Translations under genes and position numbers: made by a program
Notes under the pieces: model-generated
What the model was told of the DNA's origin: nothing
What the model saw: only the letters and a program-made list of their open reading frames with translations
Databases searched by the model: none
DNA from: an uncultured bacterium
GTDB taxonomy: Bacteria > Chloroflexota > Anaerolineae > J036 > Brachytrichaceae
NCBI GenBank assembly: GCA_903873965.1
Contig: CAIQQO010000076.1
Location: 1-64,000 of the forward strand
DNA: 64,000 nt
Direction: 5' to 3'
Shown: piece after piece, positions 18,707 to 27,448 of the stretch
Position numbering within the stretch: position 1 is the first letter of the stretch
How the letters are laid out: each line of letters begins with the position of its first letter

Positions 18707-18733
18707 CGTACGGACTCCTGCGCCGTAGAAAAG

Positions 18734-18760
18734 GAAGAGTGGGTTCATCGCCCACTCTTC
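18734..18760 (-). promoter_or_regulatory. Terminator-like hairpin in the nusA leader
   Basis: On the minus strand GAAGAGTGGG (18760-18751) pairs perfectly with CCCACTCTTC (18743-18734) around a 7-nt loop and is followed by CTTTTCT. It lies between the predicted start of transcription (about 18785) and the nusA ATG at 18706. The position and imperfect U run suggest an attenuator by which NusA could control its own operon; that role is inference. Confidence 0.55.
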
Positions 18761-18791
18761 GATCTAGTTGCCAGAAGTTTTAAGTATGCCT

Positions 18792-18820
18792 AGTGTACCA
18801 ACTGGTCTTTTGCTTGTCAA
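18792..18820 (-). promoter_or_regulatory. Sigma-70-type promoter of the nusA operon
   Basis: On the minus strand a perfect -35 TTGACA (18820-18815) is separated by exactly 17 nt from -10 TACACT (18797-18792). Transcription would start near 18785, about 80 nt before the nusA start codon. This is the best promoter in the window by match to consensus. Confidence 0.8.
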
Positions 18821-18881
18821 CAATTCATATCATGAATCGTAATACGTATCCCTCGGGCCTTTCTACGGTCCTGAACATGTA

Positions 18882-20144
18882 TCATACACCCGGCTTGCGC
18901 GTCTGCATATACCTTTTCATGGATTCATACAGCAAAGTAGGGGAAAAGTCGGGTTCGAGCATGCGAAAGTAGTACCACGACTGGTCCCGTTCAGCATCCG
19001 AGGCGCGTTTGAAGAACCAAATAGCCATTACACCCACCCACGGCCACTCCTCGCGCGCCCTTTCGTACGTCGCCGGAACATAATCCGCCTGCTGTTGCTC
19101 AGTGGCTACGCCATACATGCCCCAACCCTTGATTTTGTCAGGAGTATTCGGTACTGCGTTCCAGTTCAATTCCGACAGCCATATCGGTTTGGTCGCGTCG
19201 CCATTCCGCACCATAATATCGCGCAACAGGACATGACGGGCGACATTGGTCGTCTGCGGATCAAAGCGGTGATCATTTGGTCCGGAAAACAATCCGTAAC
19301 CCTGTGCCGACAAGATATCGAAGCAACGGCCTGCGCCGGCGTTGTACATGCGTTGCAGAAACACGAGATCACTCAGGTCGCGGCCATCCTGTGCGATCGT
19401 CGGCGCCAGCGCCGCACTCAGGATGACGATATTCGGATCAATCGCCTTGGCTCGATCATAGGCCATGCACGTCATGCGGGCGTAGTCTTCCGGGTTCACC
19501 CGCTGATCGCCCCACTCCGGGTAGATGTTTGGCTCATTCCAAAGCTGGTAATACTGAATGCGTCCCTTATACCGGTTTACCACTACCGCCACGTAATCGG
19601 CATAGTCATCAAAGCGAGCAGGCGGGCCGAATTCGCCCAAGTCGGCATAGCCGGCATGCGACCACTTCGGCGGAGCGCTCAACCGGGCGATCACCTTCAA
19701 ACCATACTTGTCGCTCAGATCGACAATGTTGTCGTACTTGTCCCATGCACTCCGCTCAGGCTGATTACGCCGGTCGGTGAAGTCGCCCTTGCCATCGATC
19801 TCGATATCAGCCCATGGAAACTGCTGACGTATCCACACAAAGCCAGCCTCCTTGATCATCTGCAGAGAACGCTCGCGCTTCGCCACCTCCACTTCCTGTT
19901 CGAGGAAAGTGTTGACGCCGAACGGATTGACATCTTTAACATACTTTATGTCAGCATCCGGTGCGAGTTGCAGTGGCGGACGCGCCAGACCCAGGAACAG
20001 ATTCCACAACCCGCGCAGTTGCGACAGGCGTGCCTCCTCGCCTGTGAGCAGCGCCAGTTGCTGCGCCGTGGACGGAAGCGCAAACCATACGGCAAACGCC
20101 GCAATCACAAGCAAAAGGACCAGCAAGGGAAGTCGGGATTTCAT
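18882..20144 (-). CDS. Secreted or membrane-anchored glycoside hydrolase (clan A, GH39-like)
   Basis: A TIM-barrel glycosidase of 420 residues with an N-terminal membrane/signal segment (LPLLVLLLVIAAFAVWFAL). Clan GH-A catalytic acids are visible: acid/base in YQLWNEPN (E204) and nucleophile in PIWLSELNW (E325). Other active-site elements include FVWIRQQFPW and VIARLSAPPKW. Beta-xylosidase or related activity is possible; the substrate is unknown. I start at ATG 20144; the frame can extend to 20195, but the extra residues are the translation of a dispersed heptad repeat. It follows the YczE gene leftward by 40 nt. Confidence 0.78.
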   Translation of the reverse strand: MKSRLPLLVLLLVIAAFAVWFALPSTAQQLALLTGEEARLSQLRGLWNLFLGLARPPLQLAPDADIKYVKDVNPFGVNTFLEQEVEVAKRERSLQMIKEAGFVWIRQQFPWADIEIDGKGDFTDRRNQPERSAWDKYDNIVDLSDKYGLKVIARLSAPPKWSHAGYADLGEFGPPARFDDYADYVAVVVNRYKGRIQYYQLWNEPNIYPEWGDQRVNPEDYARMTCMAYDRAKAIDPNIVILSAALAPTIAQDGRDLSDLVFLQRMYNAGAGRCFDILSAQGYGLFSGPNDHRFDPQTTNVARHVLLRDIMVRNGDATKPIWLSELNWNAVPNTPDKIKGWGMYGVATEQQQADYVPATYERAREEWPWVGVMAIWFFKRASDAERDQSWYYFRMLEPDFSPTLLYESMKRYMQTRKPGV

Positions 20145-20183
20145 GGAGATTAGAGATTGAAAATCGGGAGACTTGGGATTCCG
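20144..20183. repeat. Family B heptad repeat (GAGATTG type)
   Basis: GGAGATTAGAGATTGAAAAT and the following CGGGAGACTTGGGATT form imperfect 7-nt periodic units. The same motif appears near 4348, 24831 and 43180. Here it fills the gap between the glycosidase start and the stop of the upstream gene. Confidence 0.6.
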
Positions 20184-20184
20184 A

Positions 20185-20853
20185 TCATGCTTCACTTTTT
20201 ACGCTGACAGGTTTTGTACCCAGGAGCTTGAAAGCCATCTGCACCACGGGGCCGATGCCAAGTGCGAACGCGAGTGTACCGATACCAATGGTGCCACCGA
20301 GCAGGTAAGCGATGGCCAGGACAGACAGTTCGATGACCGTGCGCGTGACGCGCACGCTCCAGCCGGTACGGCGGTGCAGCCCCATCATCAAACCGTCGCG
20401 CGGGCCGGCGCCGAGGCGTGTGCTGAGATAGAGGCCGCTCCCAATACCAATGATGGTGATGCCGAGTGCCATCTCAACCAGTTGTAAGGGGAGCGTCGAA
20501 AACACCGGCAGAAAAGTCAAGCTAAGGTTTGTAACTGTGCCAATGCCGATGACGTTCAACACCGTGCCGATGCCCAGGCGTTCGCCCAACGGCAGCCACA
20601 GAAACAAAATGGGCACACCAAGCAGGATGCTGATGGTGCCAATTGGCAGTCCGACGTGATAAGCGATGCCCTGGTTGAGCGACTCCCACGGGCCAAGGCC
20701 GAGCCTGGCCTGCACCATCAGCGCAATGCCAAAGCCAAAACAAGACAGCCCCGCCAACAGCGTCACCCAACGACGGGCGGATATCGCGCTCAGCGTCAGA
20801 CGCAGCAATGTCAGTCGATTCATATGGACGCTTTGAGTATTTTCGGGATTCAT
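20185..20853 (-). CDS. YczE/YyaS-like integral membrane protein
   Basis: Polytopic membrane protein of 222 residues with five or so hydrophobic helices. Family hallmarks are LSCFGFGIALMVQARLGLGP near residue 40 and the duplicated GSGLYLSTRLGAGPRDGLMM near residue 140, each with the LG.GP motif typical of YczE. The molecular function of the family is not established; in some bacilli members affect secondary-metabolite production. It overlaps the HNH gene by 4 nt (ATGA), so the pair is translationally coupled; the functional reason is unclear. Confidence 0.82.
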   Translation of the reverse strand: MNPENTQSVHMNRLTLLRLTLSAISARRWVTLLAGLSCFGFGIALMVQARLGLGPWESLNQGIAYHVGLPIGTISILLGVPILFLWLPLGERLGIGTVLNVIGIGTVTNLSLTFLPVFSTLPLQLVEMALGITIIGIGSGLYLSTRLGAGPRDGLMMGLHRRTGWSVRVTRTVIELSVLAIAYLLGGTIGIGTLAFALGIGPVVQMAFKLLGTKPVSVKSEA

Positions 20854-21344
20854 GTGACAAGCAGGTATTTACGCCAGGCATCATTGCCCGGCGTCATCAA
20901 CAACGCCATCGCCCAGAAGCGCGGACGCACTGGCGCATGCGCCAGTGTCATATGTGCTTCTTCGGGTGTGCGATTGGCCTTCTTTCGATTGCATGGCCCG
21001 CAGGCTGCCACCATGTTTTCCCAGTCGGCGCGTCCGCCACGCGAACGCGGCATGACATGGTCAATCGTCAATAGATCACGACCGGGCTGGCTGCCACAAT
21101 ACTGGCAGGTATAGGCATCACGCAACAAGATCGCGCGACGCGATAGAGGCATTGGCAGGTTATGCGGCACCCGCACATAATAGCGCAAACGGACCACCAC
21201 CGGCGCAGGAAAACTGGCAGATTGGCTGTGAATAAAGGTGCCATCGGTTTCGATCACCTCGGCCTTGTCCGACATCAACAAGTGCATGGCGCGGGGCATC
21301 GGAACCACACTAAGTGGCTCATAGGTTGCATTCAGTACCAGCAC
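20850..21344 (-). CDS. HNH endonuclease family protein
   Basis: A 164-residue protein with the HNH metal-finger core: CQYCG near residue 90, LTIDHVMPRSRGG containing the DH pair, WENMVAACGPCNRKKANR with the Asn and second Cys pair. An N-terminal segment beginning VLNATYEPLSVV is found in a widespread family of short HNH proteins of unknown role, often near housekeeping genes rather than mobile elements. The start is GTG at 21344 with no strong Shine-Dalgarno. It is coupled to the YczE gene by a 4-nt overlap. Restriction activity is possible, but no methylase is nearby. Confidence 0.85.
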   Translation of the reverse strand: MLVLNATYEPLSVVPMPRAMHLLMSDKAEVIETDGTFIHSQSASFPAPVVVRLRYYVRVPHNLPMPLSRRAILLRDAYTCQYCGSQPGRDLLTIDHVMPRSRGGRADWENMVAACGPCNRKKANRTPEEAHMTLAHAPVRPRFWAMALLMTPGNDAWRKYLLVT

Positions 21345-21436
21345 ACGGCGCAGGCCAGGCGACGCATGCCAAGCGGCAAATGCGGTGACAGTTGGTGCCT
21401 CTTCTCCTTACTTGCGGATCTATGACCCGGCGTAGA

Positions 21437-21479
21437 AAACGACCAGCGTGTCGTTTCGTCTAACCCGCGTGTCATCTCG
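21437..21479. repeat. Family C palindromic repeat pair (GCGTGTCGT)
   Basis: AAACGAC (21437-21443) and GTCGTTT (21450-21456) flank a degenerate centre, and a second half-site CCCGCGTGTCATCTCG lies at 21464-21479. These resemble the perfect palindrome at 39956-39977. The pair lies between the HNH gene and the 3' end of dnaE. Confidence 0.6.
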
Positions 21480-21492
21480 TCTGCCAATGGAA

Positions 21493-24400
21493 TTATAGTA
21501 TGGATGCTGGCACCGCTTGCACCATCTCTGCGCCTAGCGCAGTCAGTTTCATACGTAATTCAACACAATCCCGGGTGGTGTCATTCGGGAAATCAATGAT
21601 TTGATCTTTCCGCCCGTTGTTACGCAGCCGTATGCTGAAAAGTTGTTGCCCTTTGTACTCCAACAGGGTCTGATGAATCGCTTCCATCCGGGCGGCATCC
21701 TGCTTCATATCGCCACAACGACGCATGACGACCAGAATAGGTCCGCTGGATAACTGGATATCGGCGGCGCGCGGTGGATTGGCTGACGCAGGAGACGACA
21801 CGCGTGTCATCCCGACTGACGCCACCTGCGACGATGTCAATGATTTGGTTACCACCGAGGTGGCAGCGACCTGTGCAGCAGCCGCAGGGCGCACTGTCTG
21901 GTTGGCCGTGGGAGATGTGGGTATAACCAGGGCAGCCGGTTGGTCCGTCGCCCCGGAGCGCTGCCGTCCCGCTGGCTGTGTTGCGCCAGCTATCTTGACG
22001 CTGGCACGCCCTGTTTTAGCGTTCGCCTGCGTTGAGACATAGTCGTCCGGTATCCACACCTCGGTATCTGTCGCGGCTGACATGCCGTCGTCATAAGGAA
22101 TATCATCCGGGAATTCGGGTTCAGGTGGTACGTCATAACTGCTGTCCATGTTGGTTTCCTTGAGTGTGCGCTCTACTGTATTCGCCGCTGGTTGCAGTGT
22201 CACCGAGTGTTGCACAACAACCGGCTGCGCCGTTGCTTTCCGCTCAACAACTTGCTCGGCGATGATGATGGCCCGTGCCGTGTCAGAAACCGTCGGAACA
22301 ACCGGCGTGACGTCCCCTGTGGCTGGCATGGCGTCGTATTGCGGATTTGAGAAGTCCTGCCGGGCGTCGGCGGAAATGGCGCGCGTCAGTGAATCACTGA
22401 TACGATCGACAAGCAGTTTTGGAGTGTTGCCCTCGCGCACTTCGGCTTTACCCCACACCACCACGACCTTGTCGCGCTGAATTTTGTCCTGATACTCTTC
22501 CCATGTTCGCGGAAATATGGTGAGTTCAATTCGGCCAAATAAATCCTCGAGTTCAGCAAATCCCATCGGTTTGCCATTCTTGGAAACGTGTGGGCGTATC
22601 ATCGTCAATATGCCGGCCAACACCACCTTCTGCGCATGGTCTGCTTCGGTCAATTCGTTCGTCGCATGGGTAACATATTCCCGCAACTGCGCCATGGCCG
22701 AAGTCAATGGATGCTCAGATACATACGTACCAATCAGCTCTTTCTCGTAGCTCAGAAGCTCTTTGCGTGGGATTTCCTTCGCGTTCGTCGGCAATACCAG
22801 CAGGTTCTCATCTTCGCCACCACTTAGTCCATCGAACAACATGAACTGGCCGCGCTCTGCTGCTTTGCGCGTTGTCGCCGCTATGCCGACCATCTGGTCG
22901 ATGACCGCAAGTAGTTGGTGACGCGGGCCGAAATCGTCGAACGCACCGACCTTAATCAGAGATTCGATGGCGCGCTTATTCACCTGCGCCATTTCAACTC
23001 GCTTGCAGAAGTCGTCGAGTGTCTTGAATGGCCCGCCGCTCTGGCGCGCCTTCACAATCGCCTCAATCGGTCCCAGCCCGACGTTCTTGATCGCCATCAA
23101 CCCAAAACGAATCTTTGACACGCCCGGGCGCTCCATGCCCGTGTCCGGTTTCTTCCCTTTTGCTTCTTCCTTCTGACCTCTGTCGCCTGTCTTCTGTCCT
23201 CTGACTTCTTCCTTCTTCGGAGCGTCTTCAATCGAAAATTCCGCGAAGCTATGGTTCACATTGGGCGGCAGCACTTCGATGCCATGCCCCTTCGTGTCGG
23301 TGATCAGCGCAGCAATTTTGTCAGTGTTACCGGCTTCGCACGTCATCAGCGCCGTCATGTACTCAATCGTATACATCGACTTGAGGTATGCCGTCTGGCA
23401 CGTGATCTGAGCATAGTCAGCCGCATGCGCCTTCGGGAATCCATAGCGGGCGAAAAACTCAATATCGCCGAAAATCGCATCGGCGAGTTCTGCCGTATAA
23501 CCTTTCTTAATCGCCCCTTCACGGAACTTAGTCTTGTGCTTCAGCAACGCTTCCGCATTCTTCTTCGATACGGCCTTGCGGATGGTGTCGGCCTCACCCA
23601 CCGAGTACCCGGCGATGTCACGCGCCACACGCATGATCTGTTCCTGATACACGATGATGGCGTAGGTCTCTTTCAACGCCGCCTCAAGATCGGGGTGGCG
23701 AAACTCGGTCTTCTCCTCATCGTGCATGCGTTTGATGTACGTAGGGATCTGTTCCATCGGGCCAGGGCGGAACAACGCGACCGCAGCGACGATGTTTTCA
23801 AAACGCGTCGGCTTCATCTGCATCATCAGGTTGCGCATACCGGTGCCTTCCACCTGAAACACGCCCAACACATCGCCGCGCGACAACGTCTGGTAGATCA
23901 CCTGATCGTGGATCGGGATCGTGTTCAGCGTGAACTCGACCGCGTGACGCTTGCGGATCAATTCGCAGGCCTTGCGCATGATCGTTAGCATCGACAGGCC
24001 GAGATAGTCCATCTTGAGCAGGCCGATGGCTTCCAGATGGGTCATCTCGAATTGCGTGATGGCATTCAGTTCTTCGCTTAACGGTGTACCAGTCAGCCGA
24101 TGCAGCGGAACGTACTCGATCAAGGGCTTGTCGGCAATCACGACGCCGGCAGCATGCGTACCCGCGTTGCGCACGGTGCCTTCCACTGTGATCGCTTTGT
24201 CATACAAGTCACGCAAGTTTTCTTCTGAGTCGTAAATCTTCTTGAGATCGGGCACCTGTTCAAGCGCCTCTTTCAGGCTGACAGGCTTGCCAGGAACAGC
24301 TGGAACCAGGGATGTCATGCGCGAGACTTCGCTTAATGGCAGATCGAGCACGCGCGCGACGTCCTTGAGCGATGCGCGCGCAGCCATCGTGCCAAAGGTG

Positions 24401-25839
24401 ATGATCTGCGCAACCTGTTCCTTGCCGTACTTCTTAATGGTGTAGTCCACCAGCCGGTTGCGCTGATCGTCGGGGAAGTCCATGTCGATATCGGGCATGG
24501 ACACGCGCCCGGGATTCAGGAAGCGCTCGAACAACAGGTCATTGCTTACCGGCTCGATATTCGTCAGCCCCAGCACGTGCGACACCATGCTGCCGGCAGC
24601 GCTGCCGCGCACATTCCACCAGATGCCGTTCTCACGCGCAAAACGAATAAGATCCCACACGATCAGGAAATAGGTCGCAAATCCCATCTCGGTGATGACG
24701 CTGAGTTCATAATTCAAACGCTGTCGCAATGCCGACGGCTTCAACGCCGGGTTGCCAATCGAATTCGGTAATGCCAGCGGCGAACGGACGGTGAGATCGA
24801 TTGGCTCATCGGAAGCAGAAGAAATTGGGGATTGGGGATTCGAGGTTGCTGAGTCAGTTAATCTCGAATCTCCAATCTCTAGCTTCTCTTCAAAGAGAAT
24901 ACCGTACCGCTCGTAAAATCCCTCGGCGCACAGGTCACGTAGATAGTCGGCGTCGGAGGGGAATTTTTCGGGGCGCTTGAAATTGGGCAGATGGAACTGC
25001 TTGGTCTTCAGACTGACACTGCAGCGCTCAGCCAGCCGTGCCGTGTTGCTGACAGCCTCAGGCGCCATGGCATCGAAAATCTCCCGCATTTCCTCTTCGC
25101 TCTTGAGGTAATACGAGTCGTTGTTCATCTTCATGCGCTTGGCGTCTTTGTACAGCGTGTTGGTCTGGATGCACAGCATCAAGTCCTGCGCTGCTGAGTC
25201 CTCGCGGCGCACGTAGTGAACGTCATTGGTGGCTACAAGCGGCACGCCGAGTTCATTGGCCCATCTGATCAGCGTCGGCGTGATTGGCTTCAACTCATCG
25301 AGGTCGTGTTCCTGCAGTTCGAGATAGAAGCGGTCGCCGAACACATCCTGATACCATTTGATCGCCTGCTTGCCTTCCTCTTCTTGCCCGCCCAGAATAA
25401 ATCGCGGAATTTCAGCCGATGGACAACCCGAGGTGCAAATGATGCCTTTGGAGTATTTGACGAGTGTGTCATGATCAATGCGCGGCTTGTAATAAAAGCC
25501 CTCGATCTGTGACAGGCTGGCCATCTTCATCAGGTTGCTGTAACCCTCGTTGTCCTGTGCCAGCAAGAGAAGATGGTGCGGGCTGCGGTCCTGTCCGCCA
25601 TCCTTATCCTTCATGCGCCGCCCCTGCTTGCACAGGTAGGTCTCCATGCCAATGATCGGCTTGACACCGGCGTCATTGCACGCGTCGAAGAACTCAATCG
25701 CGCCGTACATCACCCCATGGTCGGTGAGTGCCAACGCCGGCATAGCCAGTTCCTTGGCCCGCTTGGCTAGAAGCTTAACCCGCCCCAGCCCGTCCAGCAT
25801 CGAGTATTCCGAATGTACGTGCAAATGAACAAACGACAC
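21493..25839 (-). CDS. dnaE: DNA polymerase III alpha subunit DnaE
   Basis: Replicative polymerase, 1448 residues, longer than the usual 1150-1200. The PHP domain opens SFVHLHVHSEYSMLDGLG; the polymerase active site is in PDIDMDFPDDQR (about residue 455), with further landmarks NVRGSAAGSMVSH, GTHAAGVVI and FPKAHAADYA; the tandem HhH and OB domain follow. GTG 25839 is chosen because GGAGG precedes it by 5 nt. Extra length comes from three low-complexity insertions absent from typical DnaE: near 24826-24893, near 23155-23222 and a long Ala/Thr/Val/Pro stretch around 21720-22300. All three contain copies of dispersed repeats, read in frame. No exonuclease or clamp gene is adjacent. Confidence 0.95.
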   Translation of the reverse strand: MSFVHLHVHSEYSMLDGLGRVKLLAKRAKELAMPALALTDHGVMYGAIEFFDACNDAGVKPIIGMETYLCKQGRRMKDKDGGQDRSPHHLLLLAQDNEGYSNLMKMASLSQIEGFYYKPRIDHDTLVKYSKGIICTSGCPSAEIPRFILGGQEEEGKQAIKWYQDVFGDRFYLELQEHDLDELKPITPTLIRWANELGVPLVATNDVHYVRREDSAAQDLMLCIQTNTLYKDAKRMKMNNDSYYLKSEEEMREIFDAMAPEAVSNTARLAERCSVSLKTKQFHLPNFKRPEKFPSDADYLRDLCAEGFYERYGILFEEKLEIGDSRLTDSATSNPQSPISSASDEPIDLTVRSPLALPNSIGNPALKPSALRQRLNYELSVITEMGFATYFLIVWDLIRFARENGIWWNVRGSAAGSMVSHVLGLTNIEPVSNDLLFERFLNPGRVSMPDIDMDFPDDQRNRLVDYTIKKYGKEQVAQIITFGTMAARASLKDVARVLDLPLSEVSRMTSLVPAVPGKPVSLKEALEQVPDLKKIYDSEENLRDLYDKAITVEGTVRNAGTHAAGVVIADKPLIEYVPLHRLTGTPLSEELNAITQFEMTHLEAIGLLKMDYLGLSMLTIMRKACELIRKRHAVEFTLNTIPIHDQVIYQTLSRGDVLGVFQVEGTGMRNLMMQMKPTRFENIVAAVALFRPGPMEQIPTYIKRMHDEEKTEFRHPDLEAALKETYAIIVYQEQIMRVARDIAGYSVGEADTIRKAVSKKNAEALLKHKTKFREGAIKKGYTAELADAIFGDIEFFARYGFPKAHAADYAQITCQTAYLKSMYTIEYMTALMTCEAGNTDKIAALITDTKGHGIEVLPPNVNHSFAEFSIEDAPKKEEVRGQKTGDRGQKEEAKGKKPDTGMERPGVSKIRFGLMAIKNVGLGPIEAIVKARQSGGPFKTLDDFCKRVEMAQVNKRAIESLIKVGAFDDFGPRHQLLAVIDQMVGIAATTRKAAERGQFMLFDGLSGGEDENLLVLPTNAKEIPRKELLSYEKELIGTYVSEHPLTSAMAQLREYVTHATNELTEADHAQKVVLAGILTMIRPHVSKNGKPMGFAELEDLFGRIELTIFPRTWEEYQDKIQRDKVVVVWGKAEVREGNTPKLLVDRISDSLTRAISADARQDFSNPQYDAMPATGDVTPVVPTVSDTARAIIIAEQVVERKATAQPVVVQHSVTLQPAANTVERTLKETNMDSSYDVPPEPEFPDDIPYDDGMSAATDTEVWIPDDYVSTQANAKTGRASVKIAGATQPAGRQRSGATDQPAALVIPTSPTANQTVRPAAAAQVAATSVVTKSLTSSQVASVGMTRVSSPASANPPRAADIQLSSGPILVVMRRCGDMKQDAARMEAIHQTLLEYKGQQLFSIRLRNNGRKDQIIDFPNDTTRDCVELRMKLTALGAEMVQAVPASIL
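21791..21814. repeat. Family C palindrome inside dnaE
   Basis: The perfect 12-nt core GACACGCGTGTC (21797-21808) has partly symmetric flanks, and lies in frame in the C-terminal variable region of dnaE. It matches the intergenic palindrome at 39956-39977. Confidence 0.65.
23161..23213. repeat. Family D purine-rich repeat inside dnaE
   Basis: On the minus strand this reads as tandem variants of GAAGTCAGAGGACAGAAG and ACAGGCGACAGAGGTCAGAA. It is translated in frame as a Lys/Gly/Gln/Glu-rich insertion. Shorter matches occur at 38711-38725 (reverse complement of GAAGTCAGAGG) and 60091-60102 (AGAGGACAGAAG). Confidence 0.6.
24831..24876. repeat. Family B heptad inverted repeat inside dnaE
   Basis: ATTGGGGATTCGAG (24831-24844) pairs with CTCGAATCTCCAAT (24863-24876), one G-T wobble, around an 18-nt loop. 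It is read in frame between the PHP and polymerase domains of DnaE, a place where homologues normally have a short linker. Confidence 0.65.
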
Positions 25840-25962
25840 GCGCGCCTCCAACGATGATAATGACTTTATAAGGTGAAGAGCCTCGCACAGCCGCTCGGGC
25901 CGAAGGAGACTGTAGATTTTTGACTAGACCTGTAGGATAGCACAATAATCCGGGTGCGATCT

Positions 25963-26430
25963 CTACCCCACCGTCACCGTATCTCCTACCCTGAACTCAC
26001 CTGTCTGCAACACCCGCGTGTAGACGCGCGACCAGCCCGGGTTCTTGCTCTGATGAATGCGGTTGAAATAACCATCAACAAATGACGGGCCGATATTGCT
26101 GCACGGTTCGGTATAGCGCGTCACTTCGAGTACTACCTGTTGTCCCAACTGAATGCGGGATCCAACCACCACCTTGTCCCAGTCGATGCCCGTAACTGTG
26201 ACATTCTCGCCTACTGAACCGGGGAAAATCGGATTGCCTTCCACTTGCAACGCCTGAATGCGTTCAAGAGAATACAGACATACCGCACGATCGGGTCCAC
26301 CATGATGCTTCAGATCGCGGTGTTTGTCACCGACCAGCCCGAACATATCGACCGTCGCGTCGTAGGTAGCGTGCTTCGGCACCCCACCCTCTGATAAGTT
26401 AATCTGGAAAATACGCCCTGTTTCGCTCAT
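25963..26430 (-). CDS. MOSC domain protein
   Basis: A 155-residue stand-alone MOSC domain, a beta-strand-rich fold found in molybdenum cofactor sulfurases and YiiM-type proteins. Visible landmarks are LVGDKHRDLKHHGGPDRAVC (residues 32-51), PGSVGENVTVTG and the conserved Cys in TRYTEPCSNI (about residue 110) proposed to carry sulfur or bind the cofactor. Stand-alone members commonly detoxify N-hydroxylated bases or sort sulfur; the specific role here is unknown. It is divergent from the phosphodiesterase gene with only 27 nt between them, so their promoters must overlap. Confidence 0.85.
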   Translation of the reverse strand: MSETGRIFQINLSEGGVPKHATYDATVDMFGLVGDKHRDLKHHGGPDRAVCLYSLERIQALQVEGNPIFPGSVGENVTVTGIDWDKVVVGSRIQLGQQVVLEVTRYTEPCSNIGPSFVDGYFNRIHQSKNPGWSRVYTRVLQTGEFRVGDTVTVG

Positions 26431-26457
26431 ATTGGCCTCGCAGTATAAACTATCGTC

Positions 26458-27192
26458 ATGAATAACTGGCTACAAACACATACGCATCCACTTGTCATTG
26501 GTCATCGTGGTGCCAGCGCGTACGCGCCGGAGAATACACTCGCTGCTTTCTGTCTGGCGCGTGAACAGGGCGCCGACGGCATTGAACTCGATGTAAAACG
26601 TTGCGCCTCGGGTGACGTCGTTGTCATGCACGATCCAACCTTGTTGCGCACCACCGGCGCCGCAGGTCTGGTGCATGAGTGGACACTGGCCGAACTGCGC
26701 GCACTCGATGCCGGGCAGGGCGAACATGTCCCCACACTCGATGATGTGTTCGACGCGATCGGCCCTAATCTCCTGGTCAACGTCGAAGTTACCAACTACA
26801 CTACGCCCGATGATGGGCTTGAACCGCTCGTGGTCGACATTATACGGCGGCATGCCATCGCTGACCGCATCGTGTTTTCCTCGTTTCATCCGTTGGTGTT
26901 GCGCCGGCTGGCCGTACTTGCGCCCGATATACCGCGCGCTTTCCTGTACGATGATGAGGTCCGGTTCGACATCCAGGCTGTATTCAACGATCCGCTCATG
27001 CCGCACGAGTTCCGCAACCCGCACTACAGCATGGTCACGCACGCACTGGTGAGAGAGCTACGCTCGCGCCACATCGGCGTCAATACCTGGACTGTGAACG
27101 CGCCTGCCGACATCAAACGCATGGCAGAATGTGGCGTTACGAGCATCATCGGTGATTCGCCAAAGACAATACGCGAGGCGCTGGGACTATAG
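26458..27192 (+). CDS. Glycerophosphodiester phosphodiesterase
   Basis: Hydrolyses glycerophosphodiesters from phospholipid turnover to glycerol-3-phosphate and an alcohol. The 244-residue TIM barrel shows the catalytic set in GHRGASAYAPENTLAAF (H, R, E), GIELDVKRCASGDVVVMHDP (E, D, H) and later VNVEVTNY and NTWTVNAPADIKRM, as in cytoplasmic UgpQ-type enzymes. There is no signal peptide. It stands alone and is followed within 30 nt by a tRNA gene on the opposite strand. Confidence 0.9.
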   Translation: MNNWLQTHTHPLVIGHRGASAYAPENTLAAFCLAREQGADGIELDVKRCASGDVVVMHDPTLLRTTGAAGLVHEWTLAELRALDAGQGEHVPTLDDVFDAIGPNLLVNVEVTNYTTPDDGLEPLVVDIIRRHAIADRIVFSSFHPLVLRRLAVLAPDIPRAFLYDDEVRFDIQAVFNDPLMPHEFRNPHYSMVTHALVRELRSRHIGVNTWTVNAPADIKRMAECGVTSIIGDSPKTIREALGL

Positions 27193-27221
27193 GGGACAGG
27201 GGAAAGAGACGTGAAATCAGG

Positions 27222-27309
27222 CGGAGAGGACAGGATTTGAACCTGCGTCGGATTTTACCCGAACACGCTCTCCAGGCGTGCGCATTAGACCGGGCTATGC
27301 TACCTCTCC
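27222..27309 (-). tRNA. tRNA-Ser (GGA anticodon)
   Basis: Read on the minus strand the 88-nt sequence folds as a class II tRNA: 7-bp acceptor GGAGAGG/CCTCTCC, D stem GCAT/ATGC, 5-bp anticodon stem CACGC/GCGTG with loop CTGGAGA (anticodon GGA), a long variable arm (TTCGGG with TCCGA), and T arm GCAGG-TTCAAAT-CCTGT. The discriminator is G, as expected for serine. The CCA end is not encoded. It decodes UCC and UCU. Confidence 0.93.
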
Positions 27310-27448
27310 GCGTAGCCCTGATTATAGTGCAACATTAAAAACTGGTCGATACTCAACTCACCTGCGGCACGCGCCGAAGAGATGGGCAATCTTATTACGA
27401 AACTAGGGCATACTTTGCGGGACATCAACTGGTGACGGAGGAATATAT

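Noticed and set aside
19095..20153. A 352-codon open frame on the plus strand
   Set aside because: It is exactly opposite the glycosidase gene, whose motifs are clear; the product is rich in His, Arg and Gln as expected for antisense of a GC-rich gene.
23251..23988. A 245-codon plus-strand frame within dnaE
   Set aside because: Antisense to the DnaE polymerase domain; Arg/His-rich composition.
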